Notes: generated by a model not told the origin, from the sequence alone. A stretch of DNA of 64,000 nucleotides from Drosophila persimilis (GCF_003286085.1 NW_020825610.1:1-64000), one strand, 5' to 3'; shown: positions 43,900 to 56,300, numbered from the stretch's first letter. Numbers and translations are program-made.

Positions 43900-44205
43900 G
43901 TGGAAAAAACATGGGTTGCTGTACTTAGTCGCCCCAGCCTCTTTCTTTTTCTCCTCGTGACCGTCAGAGTGACCGGCAGTGGAAAAATAAGTCTTGTAGA
44001 GCTGACCCAGTTCTATAAACCAAGGTCAAGCCAAAGTCAAAGCCTAGTGCAAGTGCCAAGTGCGGCTCAAAGTGATCATTTAATTGGAGTGGACGCGCCA
44101 GTTATATATTGCCAAGGCTGGGGCAGCCGTTCGACCATTTGGGAAAACGAGCGCCCACAGTGTACTAAAATTTTTCGAAACTGTGGTGCAATTCTGTTGA
44201 GGTAA
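43900..44205 (+). other. Unrecognised open frame, possible exon
   Basis: A 101-codon frame that opens on GTG, not ATG. It has a hydrophobic stretch near the start (PSLFLFLLVTVRV) and a Cys/Trp-bearing end (YCQGWGSRSTIWENERPQC). The DNA in front (43740-43890) is not obviously repetitive and could be a fly promoter. No family recognised; it may equally be a chance frame. Confidence 0.2.
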
Positions 44206-44229
44206 TTATCCACCCAGCTACAGCGACCC

Positions 44230-46310
44230 GTTGAAAAATTTTCTGTTCTTACCGCGTAGGATTAGCACCACTAGTATCTACGTATTGAAACGCTGGTCTA
44301 GAAGTTACGGATTGGTTATTCCCGGAGACCTCTATTGGCCACGTGCCCGTACCACCGGTTACACCCCCATCGTTTGACATTCGGATGAGGCGGTAGCCGA
44401 GGGCATGGACTTGCTCCTCCAGTAAACCCGATCGGTGGGCTCTGCAAGCGTCGCCTGGACCCGTTCGACCAATGGGGATGATCTGAGTGACTCTTCAAAT
44501 ACACCAGTCGCCCCACGAGCCATCAAGTGTGCGGGTGTACCTAACCTCACGCCGCAGATGGACCGCGGTCATTGACCCTTGGCATCGGAAGCAGCTGAAG
44601 TTACCTGCGCCCGGTACAATCGTGTGACACCTTCAGACCTCGAGTAGGAACTCGGTCTCCAGCCGGGAAGCATCGACCCCGTCCGGATTTAGTTATATTT
44701 TCTATCTTTCTTTCGAGATTAGACCCGATATGCGAAACCCTGTTTTTTTTATCCGCTTTCTGTTTAACTACGTTCTTTTGATACGGCAAAAATTTGCAAC
44801 AGCCAATTAAATCCGTTATAAACAAAAAGGGAATTCCTGGGCTAAGTCGAACTTGAACAAATGAGTAGTGTATTACTTAATACCGATTATTTTTACAGTT
44901 TTTGATTTTGGTTGCCACGCATTCATCTCATCATCTATGCAGATACTCATCACAATCACACACATCATCATACTCCTCCACACAAACACACAGATAGAAA
45001 AGATGACTGAGGACGCAGTCTTTGGTAGGCGCAATGCCCTTACCAGATCCCCACCACCGTCAGCACCTGAGAAAGCTCAGGGCTCGAGCATGTTCAAGCC
45101 CGGCCCGGATGGCAAAGAGAAGGAGCGACCGCACTCTGACCCATTAGAGCTGCTAAAAAACCTCGGTACTCGGGCCAATGAGCTGGTCAAGAGGATGAAC
45201 GACCAGCGGCATGTGGACAACGTGATGAAAGATTTAGCCCTGACAGTGATAGCCCTTCAGGCCCTGGTGGTCAACAATTTCGTTAATCTGCACACCAGGA
45301 CGATTGAGACCGCCACTACTGGTACCCAAACAGCTGCGAAGCCGCCGCACAGCGGCTCAAAGAGGCTGCTCCCAGGATGAACTAACCCCCTCGGGTTCAG
45401 TGGACCATGGTGCCACCCCAGCCGCTAAGAAACAGCTCAAGTGGCAGCAGGTGGGCCCTAGGGTAAGGAAAAAAAGGGACCCCGTGAGCGCGAGCCAAGG
45501 CCAGACGCGATAATCATTCAACTCCAGGGCGAGCTTAGTTATAGCGACATCCTCCGTACGGTCACCAGGCGCCAGGATGGCAAGCTTCAGGAGGTAGGGG
45601 ATAATGTTAACAGAATCCGGAGGACGGCAAAGGGCGAGCTGCTGCTGGAGCTCAACGGCGCGAGCAAAAGCAACACAGCTAAGCTCAAGGCATCAGGGGC
45701 ATCAAGGGCATCAGGGCGGTGTCAGAAGAACTCTGCGTGGAGGTCAGGGATTTCTACAGCCTGGTCGAGAAGGAGGACATCGCAGCAGCGATAGCTGCAT
45801 CGATAGACGCCCCCAGCGTGGACACCAGCGCCATTAAAAGCCTGAGGCCATCGTTTGCTGGTACGCAACTGGCAGTTGTGTGCCTGCCGCCCGTGCAGGC
45901 AAGAGCCCTGCTCATGGTGGGGAAACTTAAAGTCGGATGGACAAGCTGTAGGATCCGGGAGCGGACAGCTCAACGACGATGCTACAGGTGTCTGGAGTTT
46001 GGGCATCTAGCAATCAGGTGCAAGAGCGCGGTGGATCGCACCGGATGCTGCCTCAGATGCGGCGTGAACGGGCACAAGGCGGCAACCTGTCAAAGCGATC
46101 CGCGGTGTTTCATCTGCACCGCTAACAACAGCAATGAGACGAACCGTTATGCGGGTAGCACCTGCGAACTCGGAGAGCGTCAGGCTTGGGGCGAGGTAGA
46201 CGCTGTATATCCACACACCTCCGACCTTGGCGCGCACAAACGCAGCAGCAGCGCTTGAGAGGGAAAGCTGCAATGGCGTGGCCCCGCATAGCCATATCGC
46301 GGCCTTTTTT
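44230..46310 (+). pseudogene. R1-type non-LTR element, 5' region and ORF1
   Basis: A GC-rich leader (44230-44860) precedes a broken gag-like ORF1. The first readable part starts at the ATG at 45003 (MTEDAVFGRRNALTRSPPPS), then frame breaks occur near 45385, 45510 and 45715. The last part (45719-46258) holds three CCHC knuckles typical of R1/LOA-type ORF1: CYRCLEFGHLAIRC, CLRCGVNGHKAATC, and a third starting CFIC. The protein would bind the element's RNA. The piece ends near 46310 in a T-run before the CR1 fragment. The ORF2 part at 49579-50776 may belong to the same family. Confidence 0.75.
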
Positions 46311-46429
46311 TTTTAATTTATTCCTAACGCGACAGTATTCCTACTTTATGTTAATGCGCTAGTCACATGGAGTTCACATATGTAGTTGTATGCTTTAAGC
46401 AGAATGATTTTCTTATTCTAACATTTTTG

Positions 46430-48551
46430 GTATGACTAATATTTTTATTATTATGACTAATACTAATTCTAATTTTTTTTATTATTATTTTTTTTTTATT
46501 TATTTATTTTTTTTTATTATTTTTTATTTTTTATTATTATTATTATTATATTATTATTATTTTTATTATTTATTTTTTTTTTTTTATGGGTTATCAAGTG
46601 TTTTTCTAATTTATCCCTAAATTGCGTTGCTCTACTCATATTTTTAATATTGAAAGGTAACTCATTCCATAACCGAATAGCATTTGCTAAAAATTGTTTT
46701 CCTGAATTGGCAAGTTTGTACCTTATGGTTATTTTGTGCAATCTTTAATTTACGCAGCGGTACGAATTTTTCATAAAGACATGTCATGTGAGCTCGTAGT
46801 TGTTCTACTTGCGAATTAACATCATCCATGTTAAATATTATATTCCAGTCATATGTATTGAATTCGTCATTAAGTTTGGTAATGTCAATGCTCTTAAAAT
46901 TTAGGTACCATATGTCGTCGTCAATCTTTTTACAATTAAAATCATAAGTCAGGAAAAGTAGGTCGTGTCTGGAAAATGTTGGGACAGATAACTGATCATA
47001 AAGAACGATTTTTTCTTTATCATTGACAAAACAAAGGTCCAATAATGTACTTGCAGTGTTTGAGAAATGTGTTGGTCTACTATTATTGACTAGATGCAAG
47101 CCTAACGATGCCATCGCTGACTCCATATGTCGTTCCTTCAGTATATTGCTGTTTAGATCCCCGACTATAATTACATCAGTATAGATTACAGATAGGTCTG
47201 AAATTGCATCAATTACTTGTTGGTAGATTGTATTGCGGTGTGGTCTGTACAGACAGCCCAATAGTAATTTAAGAGAACTGTTAGAGGCCGATAATTCTAT
47301 AAAAAGGTATTCTATTGTACTTTCTGGAGGGTGCTTGCATTTGAGTTTGCAAACTACATCAACATTCGATTGTTCAAACATATATCGGAACTCATCAATC
47401 TTACCATACAGACTCTGAGCATTTATATGACAAATATTTATGCCATCTTTTTGTTTAGCCAGCGTACGAATCAATATCCTACTATTCGTTGGAAGTCTAT
47501 TCATATTATGGACCATTTAAAAGTTACTAAATAGCATATTAGCAGCACACGCAATATACACAAATCAATTATAACTATATAAAAACATAAAACCTTAAAC
47601 TTCAACATTATATTACTATGGCTAAGGGAAGTTTTACTAACGAAAAAGGTTATTCTGGTCTGTCTCAACTGGCCTGTTAACTGCACCTGGATCAACTGCT
47701 GCAAGCTCATCCTCGGAAGTATCCCGCAATGTTTGCAGGTCATGCATGTTATCCACTCTAAAAATCTCTCCAGCTGGATGCTTCTTAACATGCACGATCG
47801 CCCGACGAGTGAAAACAGCCGATAGTGCTTTTCCTTTTTTCATTTTCATAGCCTCTTTGAAAACAGCCAGATTCTCTTTAGCCAGCTGCTCATTAATATA
47901 AAACGCAGCCTGCGAGTCGAATTCCATTAGGTCCAGTGATAGCAGTTTTTTCGATTCCCTGCGATAGTTGCCAACAGCTTGCAACAACGCCGCCTTCTCT
48001 CTCACACTCTCTAGTCGCAGGATTATCACTGGATCAACAGCTGTTCCGTGTGTTCTCTGTCGGATCCTAAAGATGTCTTTCACCCTTGGGAGGGGTGTTA
48101 GGTTAAGGGCAAAGCACATCTTGTTGAATCGGACCTTCAACAGTTCACCTTCTTCAAAGGGTATTCCATGAATACGGAGATCACATGCAATGTCCGCTTT
48201 GGCGCGCTCAACACATTGTGTGCTTAGATCTCTAACTTGCGCACGTATTTCTTGCATACCATGTACCTCATTTTTGAGTTTGATAATTTGCTGCTCCATT
48301 TCGTAAATTACCTCACCCGCCTTTTCCAATTGCAGGACACGTTCAGTAAGTTTCTTCACATCTATTGCCATACCAAGAATTTGATTGGTCATACCTCAGA
48401 CTTTAACGTATTTGCCGTGATTAGTTCAGCCTGCTTAGCAAACATTCTGTCCAGGGCTTTCTGAATATTTTCTGGTATTTCCTCAGAACTCTTCGAGCCC
48501 TTGAGATCAGTTCCAGATTTTTCTCGCAGACGCTTTGAAACTGGAGACATG
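46430..48551 (-). mobile_element. CR1-type non-LTR element with internal RT deletion
   Basis: Read from 48551 down. ORF1 is 48551-47637 (MSPVSKRLREKSGTDLKGSK; one frame break near 48392; coiled-coil part and LRIHGIPFEEGELLKVRF, an L1/CR1-type nucleic-acid-binding domain). The ORF2 start is an APE endonuclease (NICHINAQSLYGKIDEFRYM, VIIVGDLNSN, LLDLCFVNDKEK) to about 46745. Next comes directly the extreme RT C-terminus (KLANSGKQFLANAIRLWNEL, PFNIKNMSRATQFRDKLEKH), so the whole RT palm is missing. The 3' end is a long ATT/TTTA-rich tract (46430-46600). It could move only with proteins from another copy. Confidence 0.8.
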
Positions 48552-49272
48552 TTCAAAACGTTTTTCCTTTACGGTGCTGCTTGAAATACTGCTTTGTACG
48601 GCTTGAAATACTGCTTTGCCGACTCTTTACAATGCGTTGCCAATCACTTTGCTGTCTGCACTGCTTGCAACCTTTTATTGGGTATGGCTACGTTATTCTC
48701 TCTTTGACTCCGAAAGATCAAATGCTAGTTTACAGAGAGTGGTTCAGAACAATAACAAATATTCTTCTTCCACAGCACAACCAATAACAAATATTTTTCC
48801 ACTGTATTTTATTAAAATTGGCTTTGTAGCGTTATCTTCAATTATTTCCACCGTCAATTGTTGTCTTTCAATGCGGACACAGTTTATGATGTGAACAAAA
48901 CACTCTGTTTAATAAATAATAGTGTATCACTTGAGTTTTTGACGATTTTGTTCCTCTGTATGTTGTACAGGACTTGCTTGCTTGACGGTTGCTTAGGTTT
49001 TTTTGGTGGTTTTTGGTGGCATCCAAGATGAACCCAGGGGACTCCCTAGATTGATATGGCTCGCTGATGATGGCGAGGTCAATTGCCAATTCTCTTATGG
49101 ATGGCTCAGCAGGTCTTGAGCCGCAGCGCAGTGGTTGAGGTTGAGCTGCATAACCTTCATTATTGGGCCGGCAAGCTGGGCACGCTCCTGGCTGCTGGAC
49201 ATCTCCTGCTACTCTAGAAAACCTAGCGGCTAATGCTAGAGGACGACCTTACATTTGTCAGCAGCTCACTTT
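48552..49272. other. Stretch without recognised gene
   Basis: The part next to 48552 may be the 5' UTR of the CR1 element (ctgctttg words repeat near 48576-48660). Nothing else identified up to DINE-1 H. Confidence 0.4.
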
Positions 49273-49578
49273 TTATACCCGATACTCAAAATGAGTATTG
49301 GGGTATATTAGATTTGTGGTGAAAATGGATGTGTGTAACGTCCAGAACGAATCGTTTCCGACCCCATAAAGTATATATATTCTTGATCAGCATCAATAGC
49401 CGAGTCGATTGAGCCATGTCTGTCTGTCCGTCTGTCCGTCCGTCCGTCTGTCCGTCTGTCCCTCCCCTTCAGCGCCTAGTGCTCAAAGACTATAAGAGCT
49501 AGAGCAACGATGTTTTGGATCCAGACTTCTGTGATATGTCACTGCTACAAAAATATTTCAAAACTTTGCCCCGCCCAG
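49273..49578 (+). mobile_element. DINE-1/INE-1-like fragment H
   Basis: Begins tatacccgatactcaaaatg and ends at aaaactttgccccgccca, where R1-type coding sequence starts. Its sequence is very close to that of fragment A up to this point. Confidence 0.85.
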
Positions 49579-50913
49579 GCTGGCACGGAGGAATACGAGG
49601 TATCGGCAGGCGTCCCGCAGTGTTCAGTGCTTGGCCCCACTCTGTGGAACGCAATGTATGACGGCATCTTGCGACTCAGCCTCCCCCCCGGAGTACACAT
49701 GGTGGGATTTGCAGACGATGTGGCTGTCCTAGTGGCGGCAAAAGACCTGTCCGTCGTGGAAACGACCTGCAACCAAACGATAGCGCGCATTCAACAGTGG
49801 CTGGACCTGGTCGGGCTCGAACTCGCACCCCACAAAACAGAGGCAGTGATGGTATCCAGCCGGAAGAAAGTCGAGACGGCCAACATCTCAGTGGCAGGTA
49901 CCCTGGTTTCGTCTAAGCGCGCTATCAAATACCTTGGTGTCCTGGTGGACACACGTCTCTGCTTTCGGCAGCACTTGGCCTACATGGGCACAAAGGCGGT
50001 GACCACCAACGGTGCGCTCTCGAGGCTAATGCTGAACACCCGAGGACCAAAGCAATGGCGGCGACAACTGCTAACGAGTGTCACGAGATCGGTGATGCTA
50101 TATGCGGCGCCAATCTGGGCAAAGGCCCTTCGAACAGCGAGCTACGCACGGGGTCTGGCAGCCACGCACCGCCTCTCTTCGATTAGGATCACCAGTGCTT
50201 CCGAACGGTCTCGGACGAGGCAGCACACGTGATCGCGGGCATAACACCCCTGGAATTCCTGGCGAAGGAACAGTCCACATATTACCAGGAAACACATGGC
50301 AGAGGAATGGACGCGGCGGCGAAAAGGCAGGTACGCATGGCGTGCAGACAGGAGGGTCTCAGAAGGTGGCAACAGCGCTGGGACACGACCACACGACCCA
50401 CCAGCTTATCCCGTCCATCGACGCGTGGGTGAACAGGAAGCACGGGCAGGTCAACTTTTACCTGACTCAGCTTCTCAGTGGTCACGGCTGCTTCCGAAGC
50501 TACCTTCATCGCTTCGGGCACGCGGACTCCGCAGAATGCTCTTGGTGCGGGCACTACGTGGAGGAGGATGCCGAGCATGCGATATTTTCGTGTGGCAGGT
50601 TCGCAGCGCAACGCCAGCAGCTAGAAGATGCGCTGGGTGGAGCCGTAGTCAAGCAGAGCTTGGTGCCGTGCATGCTCCTATCCCCGCAAAACTGGGAGAC
50701 GACGAGCTACTTCGCGGCGACCATTATGAGGGAACTGCGCGCTGTTGAGCACCAGACAAGAGTCCAGTTAGTCTAAACGAAGCCTGCACATGAGTGAAGC
50801 ACGGCCGTACCACACATGTTGGGCTTGCATAGCCTAACCTTTAATATAGTTTGCTTTAAGTATAAAATAAGTGTAAATACGAGCAATTAAATGTAATTAA
50901 AAAAAAAAAAAAA
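49579..50913 (+). pseudogene. R1-type ORF2: RT C-terminal half, 3' UTR and poly(A)
   Basis: Starts inside the RT: EEYEVSAGVPQCSVLGPTLW (usual GVPQGS has C for G here), then HMVGFADDVAVLV with the catalytic FADD at about 49708-49719, KYLGVLVDTRLCFRQHLAYM, and LYAAPIWAKAL. Frame breaks lie near 50150 and 50290. The end has the Cys/His motif CSWCGHYVEEDAEHAIFSC seen in R1-type proteins, and a stop at about 50776. A short 3' UTR ends in an A-run at 50896-50914. The 5' side is cut by DINE-1 H. Confidence 0.83.
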
Positions 50914-51671
50914 AACTCCTCCACCGATCAAATCATCTCATCCAACACACAATGAAAGATCTTTCTGCGTGGGAGTCAAAGCTATTAATCGTATCGTAAG
51001 TGATTATCCTGAACCAAGTAAGCCATCTGAAAAGAATGAATGTGCGGTAACTATTCGTTGGTCTTCAACCATGATCACGGTTTTATACACATATTACTCA
51101 TGCCTTTAAGCGATTTTCCCATATACCCGATTTTTGTCTGGTTTTGGGCACTGATCAAGTTAACGTAATGAAGTTTGAAGTTTTCTTGTTCCTATGATGA
51201 ACACATAACCTAGCTCGTGCATTTATGTATACCTACTACTAATCATTTTTATAGATTTAAGATCATTATACCCTACCTCGCCGCTATGATCTTCTTTCCC
51301 CAGTATATGCTGTATAGTAATACCCTATAAATGTAAGACAATACCGAATAGCAGGCTTATATTAGGGACTCAATTCTATTAGCGTTAGTGTGACGGTGCT
51401 TCGGCCGGGGTATGCTCGTCGCGCCGGGTTCCACAGAAATTTGTTTGATCTCTGGGTGTGGTAGCTGAAAGAGAGTCTCGTGGTTCAAGAATAAGGCGGG
51501 CTTGGATCGGTAATAAAAGAGATAGAGTTATTTTTATTGTTCTTAATGGTACAAAGTTTGGTAGTTGCGCGGGTGTTTTTCTGCTAACTCGTCCTTCGGG
51601 TGGGCCGCCCGTGGCGGATGGTTGCGTGCGGGACCGGGTAGTCGTCTGGTCGGATCGGCGGAGGTCTACTG
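50914..51671. other. Unassigned DNA left of minisatellite 1
   Basis: No gene recognised. From about 51390 it becomes GC-rich (cggtgcttcggccggggtat) and leads into the repeat array; this part may belong to the same element as the array. Confidence 0.4.
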
Positions 51672-52116
51672 CGCTCCGCGGGGAAGAGTGTTGCGGAGGG
51701 TTAATGCGCTCCGAGGAGGGATACTGTGGAGGAGGGTTAATGCGCTCCGAGGAGAAATAATGTTGCGGAGGTTTAATGCGCTCAGAGGAGAAATAATGTT
51801 GCGGAGGGTTAATGCGCTCCGAGGAGAATTAATGTTGCGGAGGGTTAATGCGCTCCGAGGAGAAATAATGTTGCGGAGGGTTAATGCGCTCCGAGGAGAA
51901 TTAATGTTGCGGAGGGTTAATGCGCTCCGAGGAGAATTAAATGTTGCGGAGGGTTAATGCGCTCCGAGGAGAAATAATGTTGCGGAGGGTTAATGCGCTC
52001 CGAGGAGAATTAATGTTGCGGAGGGTTAATGCGCTCCGAGGAGAATTACTGTTGCGGAGGGTTAATGCGCTCCGAGGAGAATTAATGTTGCGGAGGGTTA
52101 ATGCGCTCCGAGGAGG
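51672..52116 (+). repeat. 36-bp minisatellite, array 1 (about 12 units)
   Basis: Unit core ttgcggagggttaatgcgct plus ccgaggagaattaatg, period 36. Being a multiple of three, it reads as the 12-residue repeat MLRRVNALRGE(L/I). Units differ at few sites (aaataatg/attaatg/attactg). A single extra A at about 51939 shifts the frame. The last ten or so units show the same order of variants as array 2. Confidence 0.92.
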
Positions 52117-52469
52117 ATGGGAGGATCGCTGGGGCTGCTGGTGGCTGCTACTGATGCTTACCTCTCCACTGGCCGGAGCCGAACTGATGCTGATCGCGTT
52201 TTTTTTTTTTTTTTAGCGTTTATTTATTGTCATATTTCATATTACAGTAGCACAGCTTCTGCTTAGGTATATAGTGTTACATGAGTGACAAGTTCAAGCT
52301 TACTTTATCTTATGTGTGTAATTTTACTCTGCGCTTTAAGCTTATCAGGGTGCTAGTCTTTTGGTTACTATTATATTAGAGATCTTATCTTTAGTTTAGG
52401 TTATGTTATAGTTAATATCTAGTGGTTTGGTGTTTTCCAGGGAAAAAATGGTTAAGTTAAAAACCTGGA
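52117..52469. other. Right flank of minisatellite 1
   Basis: ctccactggccggagccgaa and the following 20 bp also flank array 2, with an extra 32 bp here. A T-run (52200-52215) follows, then AT-rich DNA with no recognised gene. The T-run could be the reversed A-tail of an inserted element. Confidence 0.5.
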
Positions 52470-52923
52470 TAAGCTTATATCTCTCCTACTAGTGCAGTCA
52501 GAACGGAACAACGAGGCAACAATTAACAAGACTCAGCCCATTCAGAGCCTTGAAAATAGGATGTCTTTACTTGAGAAGACTCTTGACCGAATCTTATTAC
52601 GACTCTCTCCACTTACAAAAGACAATGAATCCTTAAATGCCTAATAATTCCATGATAACCAAAATCGCCTTCTGGAACGCTGCTGGGCTCTCAAACAAAC
52701 TACCTGAACTGAATGCTTATTTGACAGACAACAATATAGACATCCTACTATTATCTGAATCCCACCTAAAAGACGACTCTGATCTCGTAATAGACGGTTA
52801 TCATGTTTACATGGCAAACCACCCGTCTAACCGGAGCAGAGGAGGAGCGGCGATTATCATAAAATGCAACATCCCACACATTTCCCTCCCACCAACAAGA
52901 AAAGACTCCATCCAGATGTGCAC
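52470..52923 (+). pseudogene. Jockey 1-type ORF2 start fragment
   Basis: Nearly the same as 27990-28443: the end of the intergenic part, then MPNNSMITKIAFWNAAGLSN to TRKDSIQMCTVA. It is cut sharply at 52923 by a BEL LTR, consistent with insertion of the BEL element there. Confidence 0.85.
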
Positions 52924-53563
52924 TGTTGCGTGACCTTCCATCAATTATTAGTTATTGATCTTGGCGAATTCGCCCCGCTTTGCCACCGTAGGTTAGCTAG
53001 AGTAAGAGATTTGAATTGTAAAGAAAATATAGTTGTTCGCCAACCTTGAACTAGATCGAGCGTATCAAATTTTCGCCCCGCCTAATAAATAATTTAAATT
53101 ACAGCCACCCAAAGTTTTCGGTAATTCAATTAGAAAAACTCTTCTAATTTTTCATGACTGTTAAGTGAATTATAGGCAACAACAATAAGTGACAGTGACA
53201 CAAGAAATTGCAGTATATGCAAACATATTCGTTGCCCGCGTCTTGTGTGTGTGTCATCGGCAATCAATTTGTATAATATCATCGCGTCGGATGCCCTGCG
53301 ATAAAGACAGGAAAGTAGCAGTTGGATTTAAAGATCCAAAAGAGGAATCAGAGGTATTTGTGCAGAAAATTGAAGGCTGAGCAAAAGACATTCAGATCTC
53401 TCTTTGAGGTGTCTTGTGCTGAAAACATTGCACATCGCCTTCAATTCTAGGCATGCATTTTATTAGTAATTGCATAAATATAACTAAACACACATAAATA
53501 CATACATATCGACACATACAGACATATGTGAACCGCTATTTGGACGCAACAGTTATATGTATA
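52924..53563 (+). mobile_element. BEL 5' LTR and leader, split by a gypsy element
   Basis: The LTR is 52924-53155 with an internal deletion of about 80 bp compared with the others; the leader follows to ggacgcaacagttatatgta at 53563. The leader resumes at 61022 (tacatacatctttcgtttac), so the 7.5-kb gypsy element lies within it. The PBS region after the LTR is altered (tgactgttaag for tggcgcc). Confidence 0.85.
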
Positions 53564-53848
53564 AATTAAATAACTGCGGTAGCGGATTGCGTTTTTAAAA
53601 AGTTTTTATTTTACTTCTAAGTTCACTGATATAGATTTAAGTAGAGGGTCACAAAGGATTCCGGACAAAGGGATTGCGCGATGTTAATTTTTAGCTCGAC
53701 TTTGCGGTTTCGCTTCTGGATCAAGACTGACTTGAACTTTCTGATCTTTGCATCATTGATCCCTTTCGGGAATAGTTTTTCTAAAAACATTTCAATTGAT
53801 TTCGCCATCCCGAGTATTGGATTTCGTCATCCAAAGAGCGAACTGTAA
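53564..53848 (-). repeat. Truncated 3' LTR of the gypsy element
   Basis: Matches 60491-60776 of the 5' LTR closely, about 285 of 531 bp. It ends at aactgtaa, where DINE-1 I begins. Confidence 0.88.
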
Positions 53849-54332
53849 CGATAACTCTACAGATATACCCGATACTAAGTCAGTATGGCTCTCCTCCGGC
53901 AGACGCCGCTAATATTAAACGACACGACAAAGAATGCGTGCGAGAGAGACAGAAAATCAGTCTGAGCGTGACGTCGGGCGCTGCGTAGCCAATTCTGAGA
54001 TATATATTTTATAGTGACATCTTAAATGAGTGTGTGTACCAAATTTGGTTACTCTAGCCTTAATAGTCTCTGAGATTTGTGGTTGCGTCAGATTTTCGTC
54101 CTTTGCGGGGGCGGAAGGGGGTGTGGCGAAATTTTGACACAAAACGGTCAAGGTCCGATATCACAGGAGTGTGGATACCAAATTTCGTTACTCTAGCTCT
54201 TATGGGTTCTGAGATCTTTGAACTCATATTTTGCAATTGGCAAAACCGACCATGAAACCTGTGTGTTAGAGTGAGACAGAGCGAGAAAGAGTGATTTTGC
54301 ACTCTAGAAGATATAGTCATCTTCTACGATAA
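53849..54332. mobile_element. DINE-1/INE-1-like fragment I
   Basis: Starts near ctctacag and tatacccgatactaagtcag and runs as element D but with the 24890-25060 equivalent deleted (gcgtagcc joins attctgagat), ending at atcttctacgat. It lies between the truncated 3' LTR and the truncated env. Confidence 0.83.
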
Positions 54333-54339
54333 GGCCGTA

Positions 54340-55566
54340 TTACCTAATGTTATAAGGGGATTTAAAATATTAACATTATCAAAAGATAATTATAACAATC
54401 ATTCGATTGTATATAATCAACTAATTCAAAATCGCTATATCTATGATGCGATATATATCTTAGAATTTTACCCTTATCATTTATGTGGGTTATATTATTT
54501 ATTAAAATTGTGTTAATGAATATAAGGAGATACGATCCTAACAAAGTAGTATTGTCTACGATATTTTTGCCTAAAACTAATATGGCACCATCCTGAATGA
54601 TGTCTATTTCTTTGTTTTTTTCCCTTTTTTTAGTGCAGTTGGCTTTAAAGCCATTAAGTAAATTGGGGAAACAGGTCTTCTTTAAATTTATTTGTGCGTA
54701 ATTGTTAAAATTTTCACTTTTAAAATTATTCATTAAATAGTATTTCTCCTTACATTCACAAACTTTTTCACTTATAACTAACATTCCATCATTTTGTGAG
54801 ATGGCTCTTGCATGGTAAAACTTGCAAATATCTTTAATTTGAGGATATTTTATGTAAATGATTATTAAATCTGCATTTCGAATTATTTTAACCGTTGCAA
54901 TGTCCAGCAGATCAGACAGTTCAAAAGGATGTTTTTCATGCTTATAAATGTCCTCTATTTCGTTTTTATTTAAAATTTTTGTATTGAAAATGTTTACTTT
55001 TAAGAGGGTTATGGTATCAACTAAATTTAGTAGGTCAAAAGTTATTAATTTTAAACGATGCTTTCTCAGTATCGTTTCTTCATTGAAGATTACATTTTTT
55101 AACGAATTTGATAACAATTCAATTTCTTTGAAAAATTTGGAATTTATTACAAATTGTTTATTATTATTTTCAGTTAATTCATTTACTTTATTTTGTATTT
55201 TCAAAAAGTCGTCATGATCAGGGCTGCCTGCTATCCATTTCCAAACGGTACCTAATTCATTAATTCCCCTTTCATTCCGTTTTGGAACTAATTCTGAAAT
55301 CATTAATTTTAATAGACTTTTTAATAGAAGTCCATTGATATTTCCCACTCATCGTCTGAATTAATTGATTTGTTGACATATTTAGATTCTTTATCAATTA
55401 TCTCTCTATAAAAACTCAAATTAGTAATATGGAAAAGTTCAGCGTATGTTTCATAAGTGTAAACGTCTCTGTCGTCTTTGAGCAATAGATAGTCACTATG
55501 CGTATAGTCAATTACTTCCGAAGTCGTCAATATAACAAAAGTCAGTATAAGTATATTCGTATACAT
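54340..55566 (-). pseudogene. Gypsy env-like gene, broken
   Basis: An envelope-type gene of the gypsy/errantivirus group. The first frame starts at 55566 with a hydrophobic leader (MYTNILILTFVILTTSEV) and shifts near 55330. The second frame carries a basic site (KRNERG) of the type cut by host proteases, followed by a conserved-looking stretch (WKWIAGSPDHDDF), coiled-coil-like helices, and a Cys-bearing region. The end is lost at DINE-1 I, together with the expected membrane anchor. Such proteins resemble insect virus fusion proteins; in this copy the gene is frameshifted and truncated. Confidence 0.75.
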
Positions 55567-55582
55567 TTTCTGAAAAAAATAT

Positions 55583-56300
55583 TTAATATTTGATGTTATC
55601 TTTATGTATAATTCTGTTTCTATTGTTGATTATAATTTTATTCGGTCGATTTTCCTTAACTACCTGCTTTTTGTATCGGGATTGAAGTTTATTTCTTTCC
55701 CCGAATTTCTTTTCATAAACTACTTCTCCTATTTTATAATCTTTTTCTCTTCTATCTTTGTTATGTAGCTTAAGCATTTTGGTCTGAGCTTCCTTAAGTA
55801 ATATTGGATTATGTTTGTGTTCTATTTTGTTATATAATATGTCATATGGCATTTGTTTGGTCATTGAATGTATCGTCAGGTTATATTTCAGTGCCGCCCT
55901 TATTATTATTTCTGAATAATCTGTTAGATTTAGTTCATCCTTGATGCACCGCGCTATTTCTGTTAGTGTGGAATGTACCCTTTCTACCTGACCATTTGAG
56001 GTGCTGTGTCTTGGATCAGCATAATAAATAGTTAAGTTACTTCTTTGTATGAATGATCTAAATTGTGCTGAAGTAAAGCTTGGTTCGTTGTCAATCATTA
56101 ATGATGTTGCTAACGGAAAGTGTTGCAAAATTTCCATTACCTTATTTTCAATGTTTAATTTACTTTTAATTTTGGATAAGGTATAAATCTTCTAAAGTGC
56201 AGTGTATTCCTGTGGTTAAGTGAGGCTGAATGAATTCTTTTAAAATGATTAGCAGATTGTCAACCGTATCAAATTCAATAATATGTCGGGTATTTTCATA
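55583..56300 (-). pseudogene. Gypsy integrase, N-terminal part apparently missing
   Basis: The readable part (56137-55583) includes LMIDNEPSFTSAQF with one catalytic aspartate, STSNGQVERVHSTLTE with the glutamate, and a basic C-terminal tail. Only about 170 bp separate it from the RNase H region, too little for the H2C2 zinc domain and the first catalytic aspartate, which I cannot find. The stretch 56300-56140 reads NTRHIIEFDTVDNLLIILKE before stops. Confidence 0.78.

Noticed and set aside
43900-44205. A secreted protein gene starting at 43900
   Set aside because: The frame opens on GTG, no ATG is in place, and no family is recognised; kept only as a low-confidence feature.
44316-44825. Minus-strand frames near 44.3-44.8 kb
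   Set aside because: They lie in the GC-rich leader of the R1-type element and resemble no protein.
46432-46620. A 62-codon Phe/Tyr-rich membrane protein
   Set aside because: It is the ATT/TTTA-rich tract at the end of the CR1 element and has no coding character.
51565-52216. A gene encoding a leucine/arginine repeat protein
   Set aside because: The frame is the 36-bp minisatellite; it lacks a start context and is broken by an extra base.
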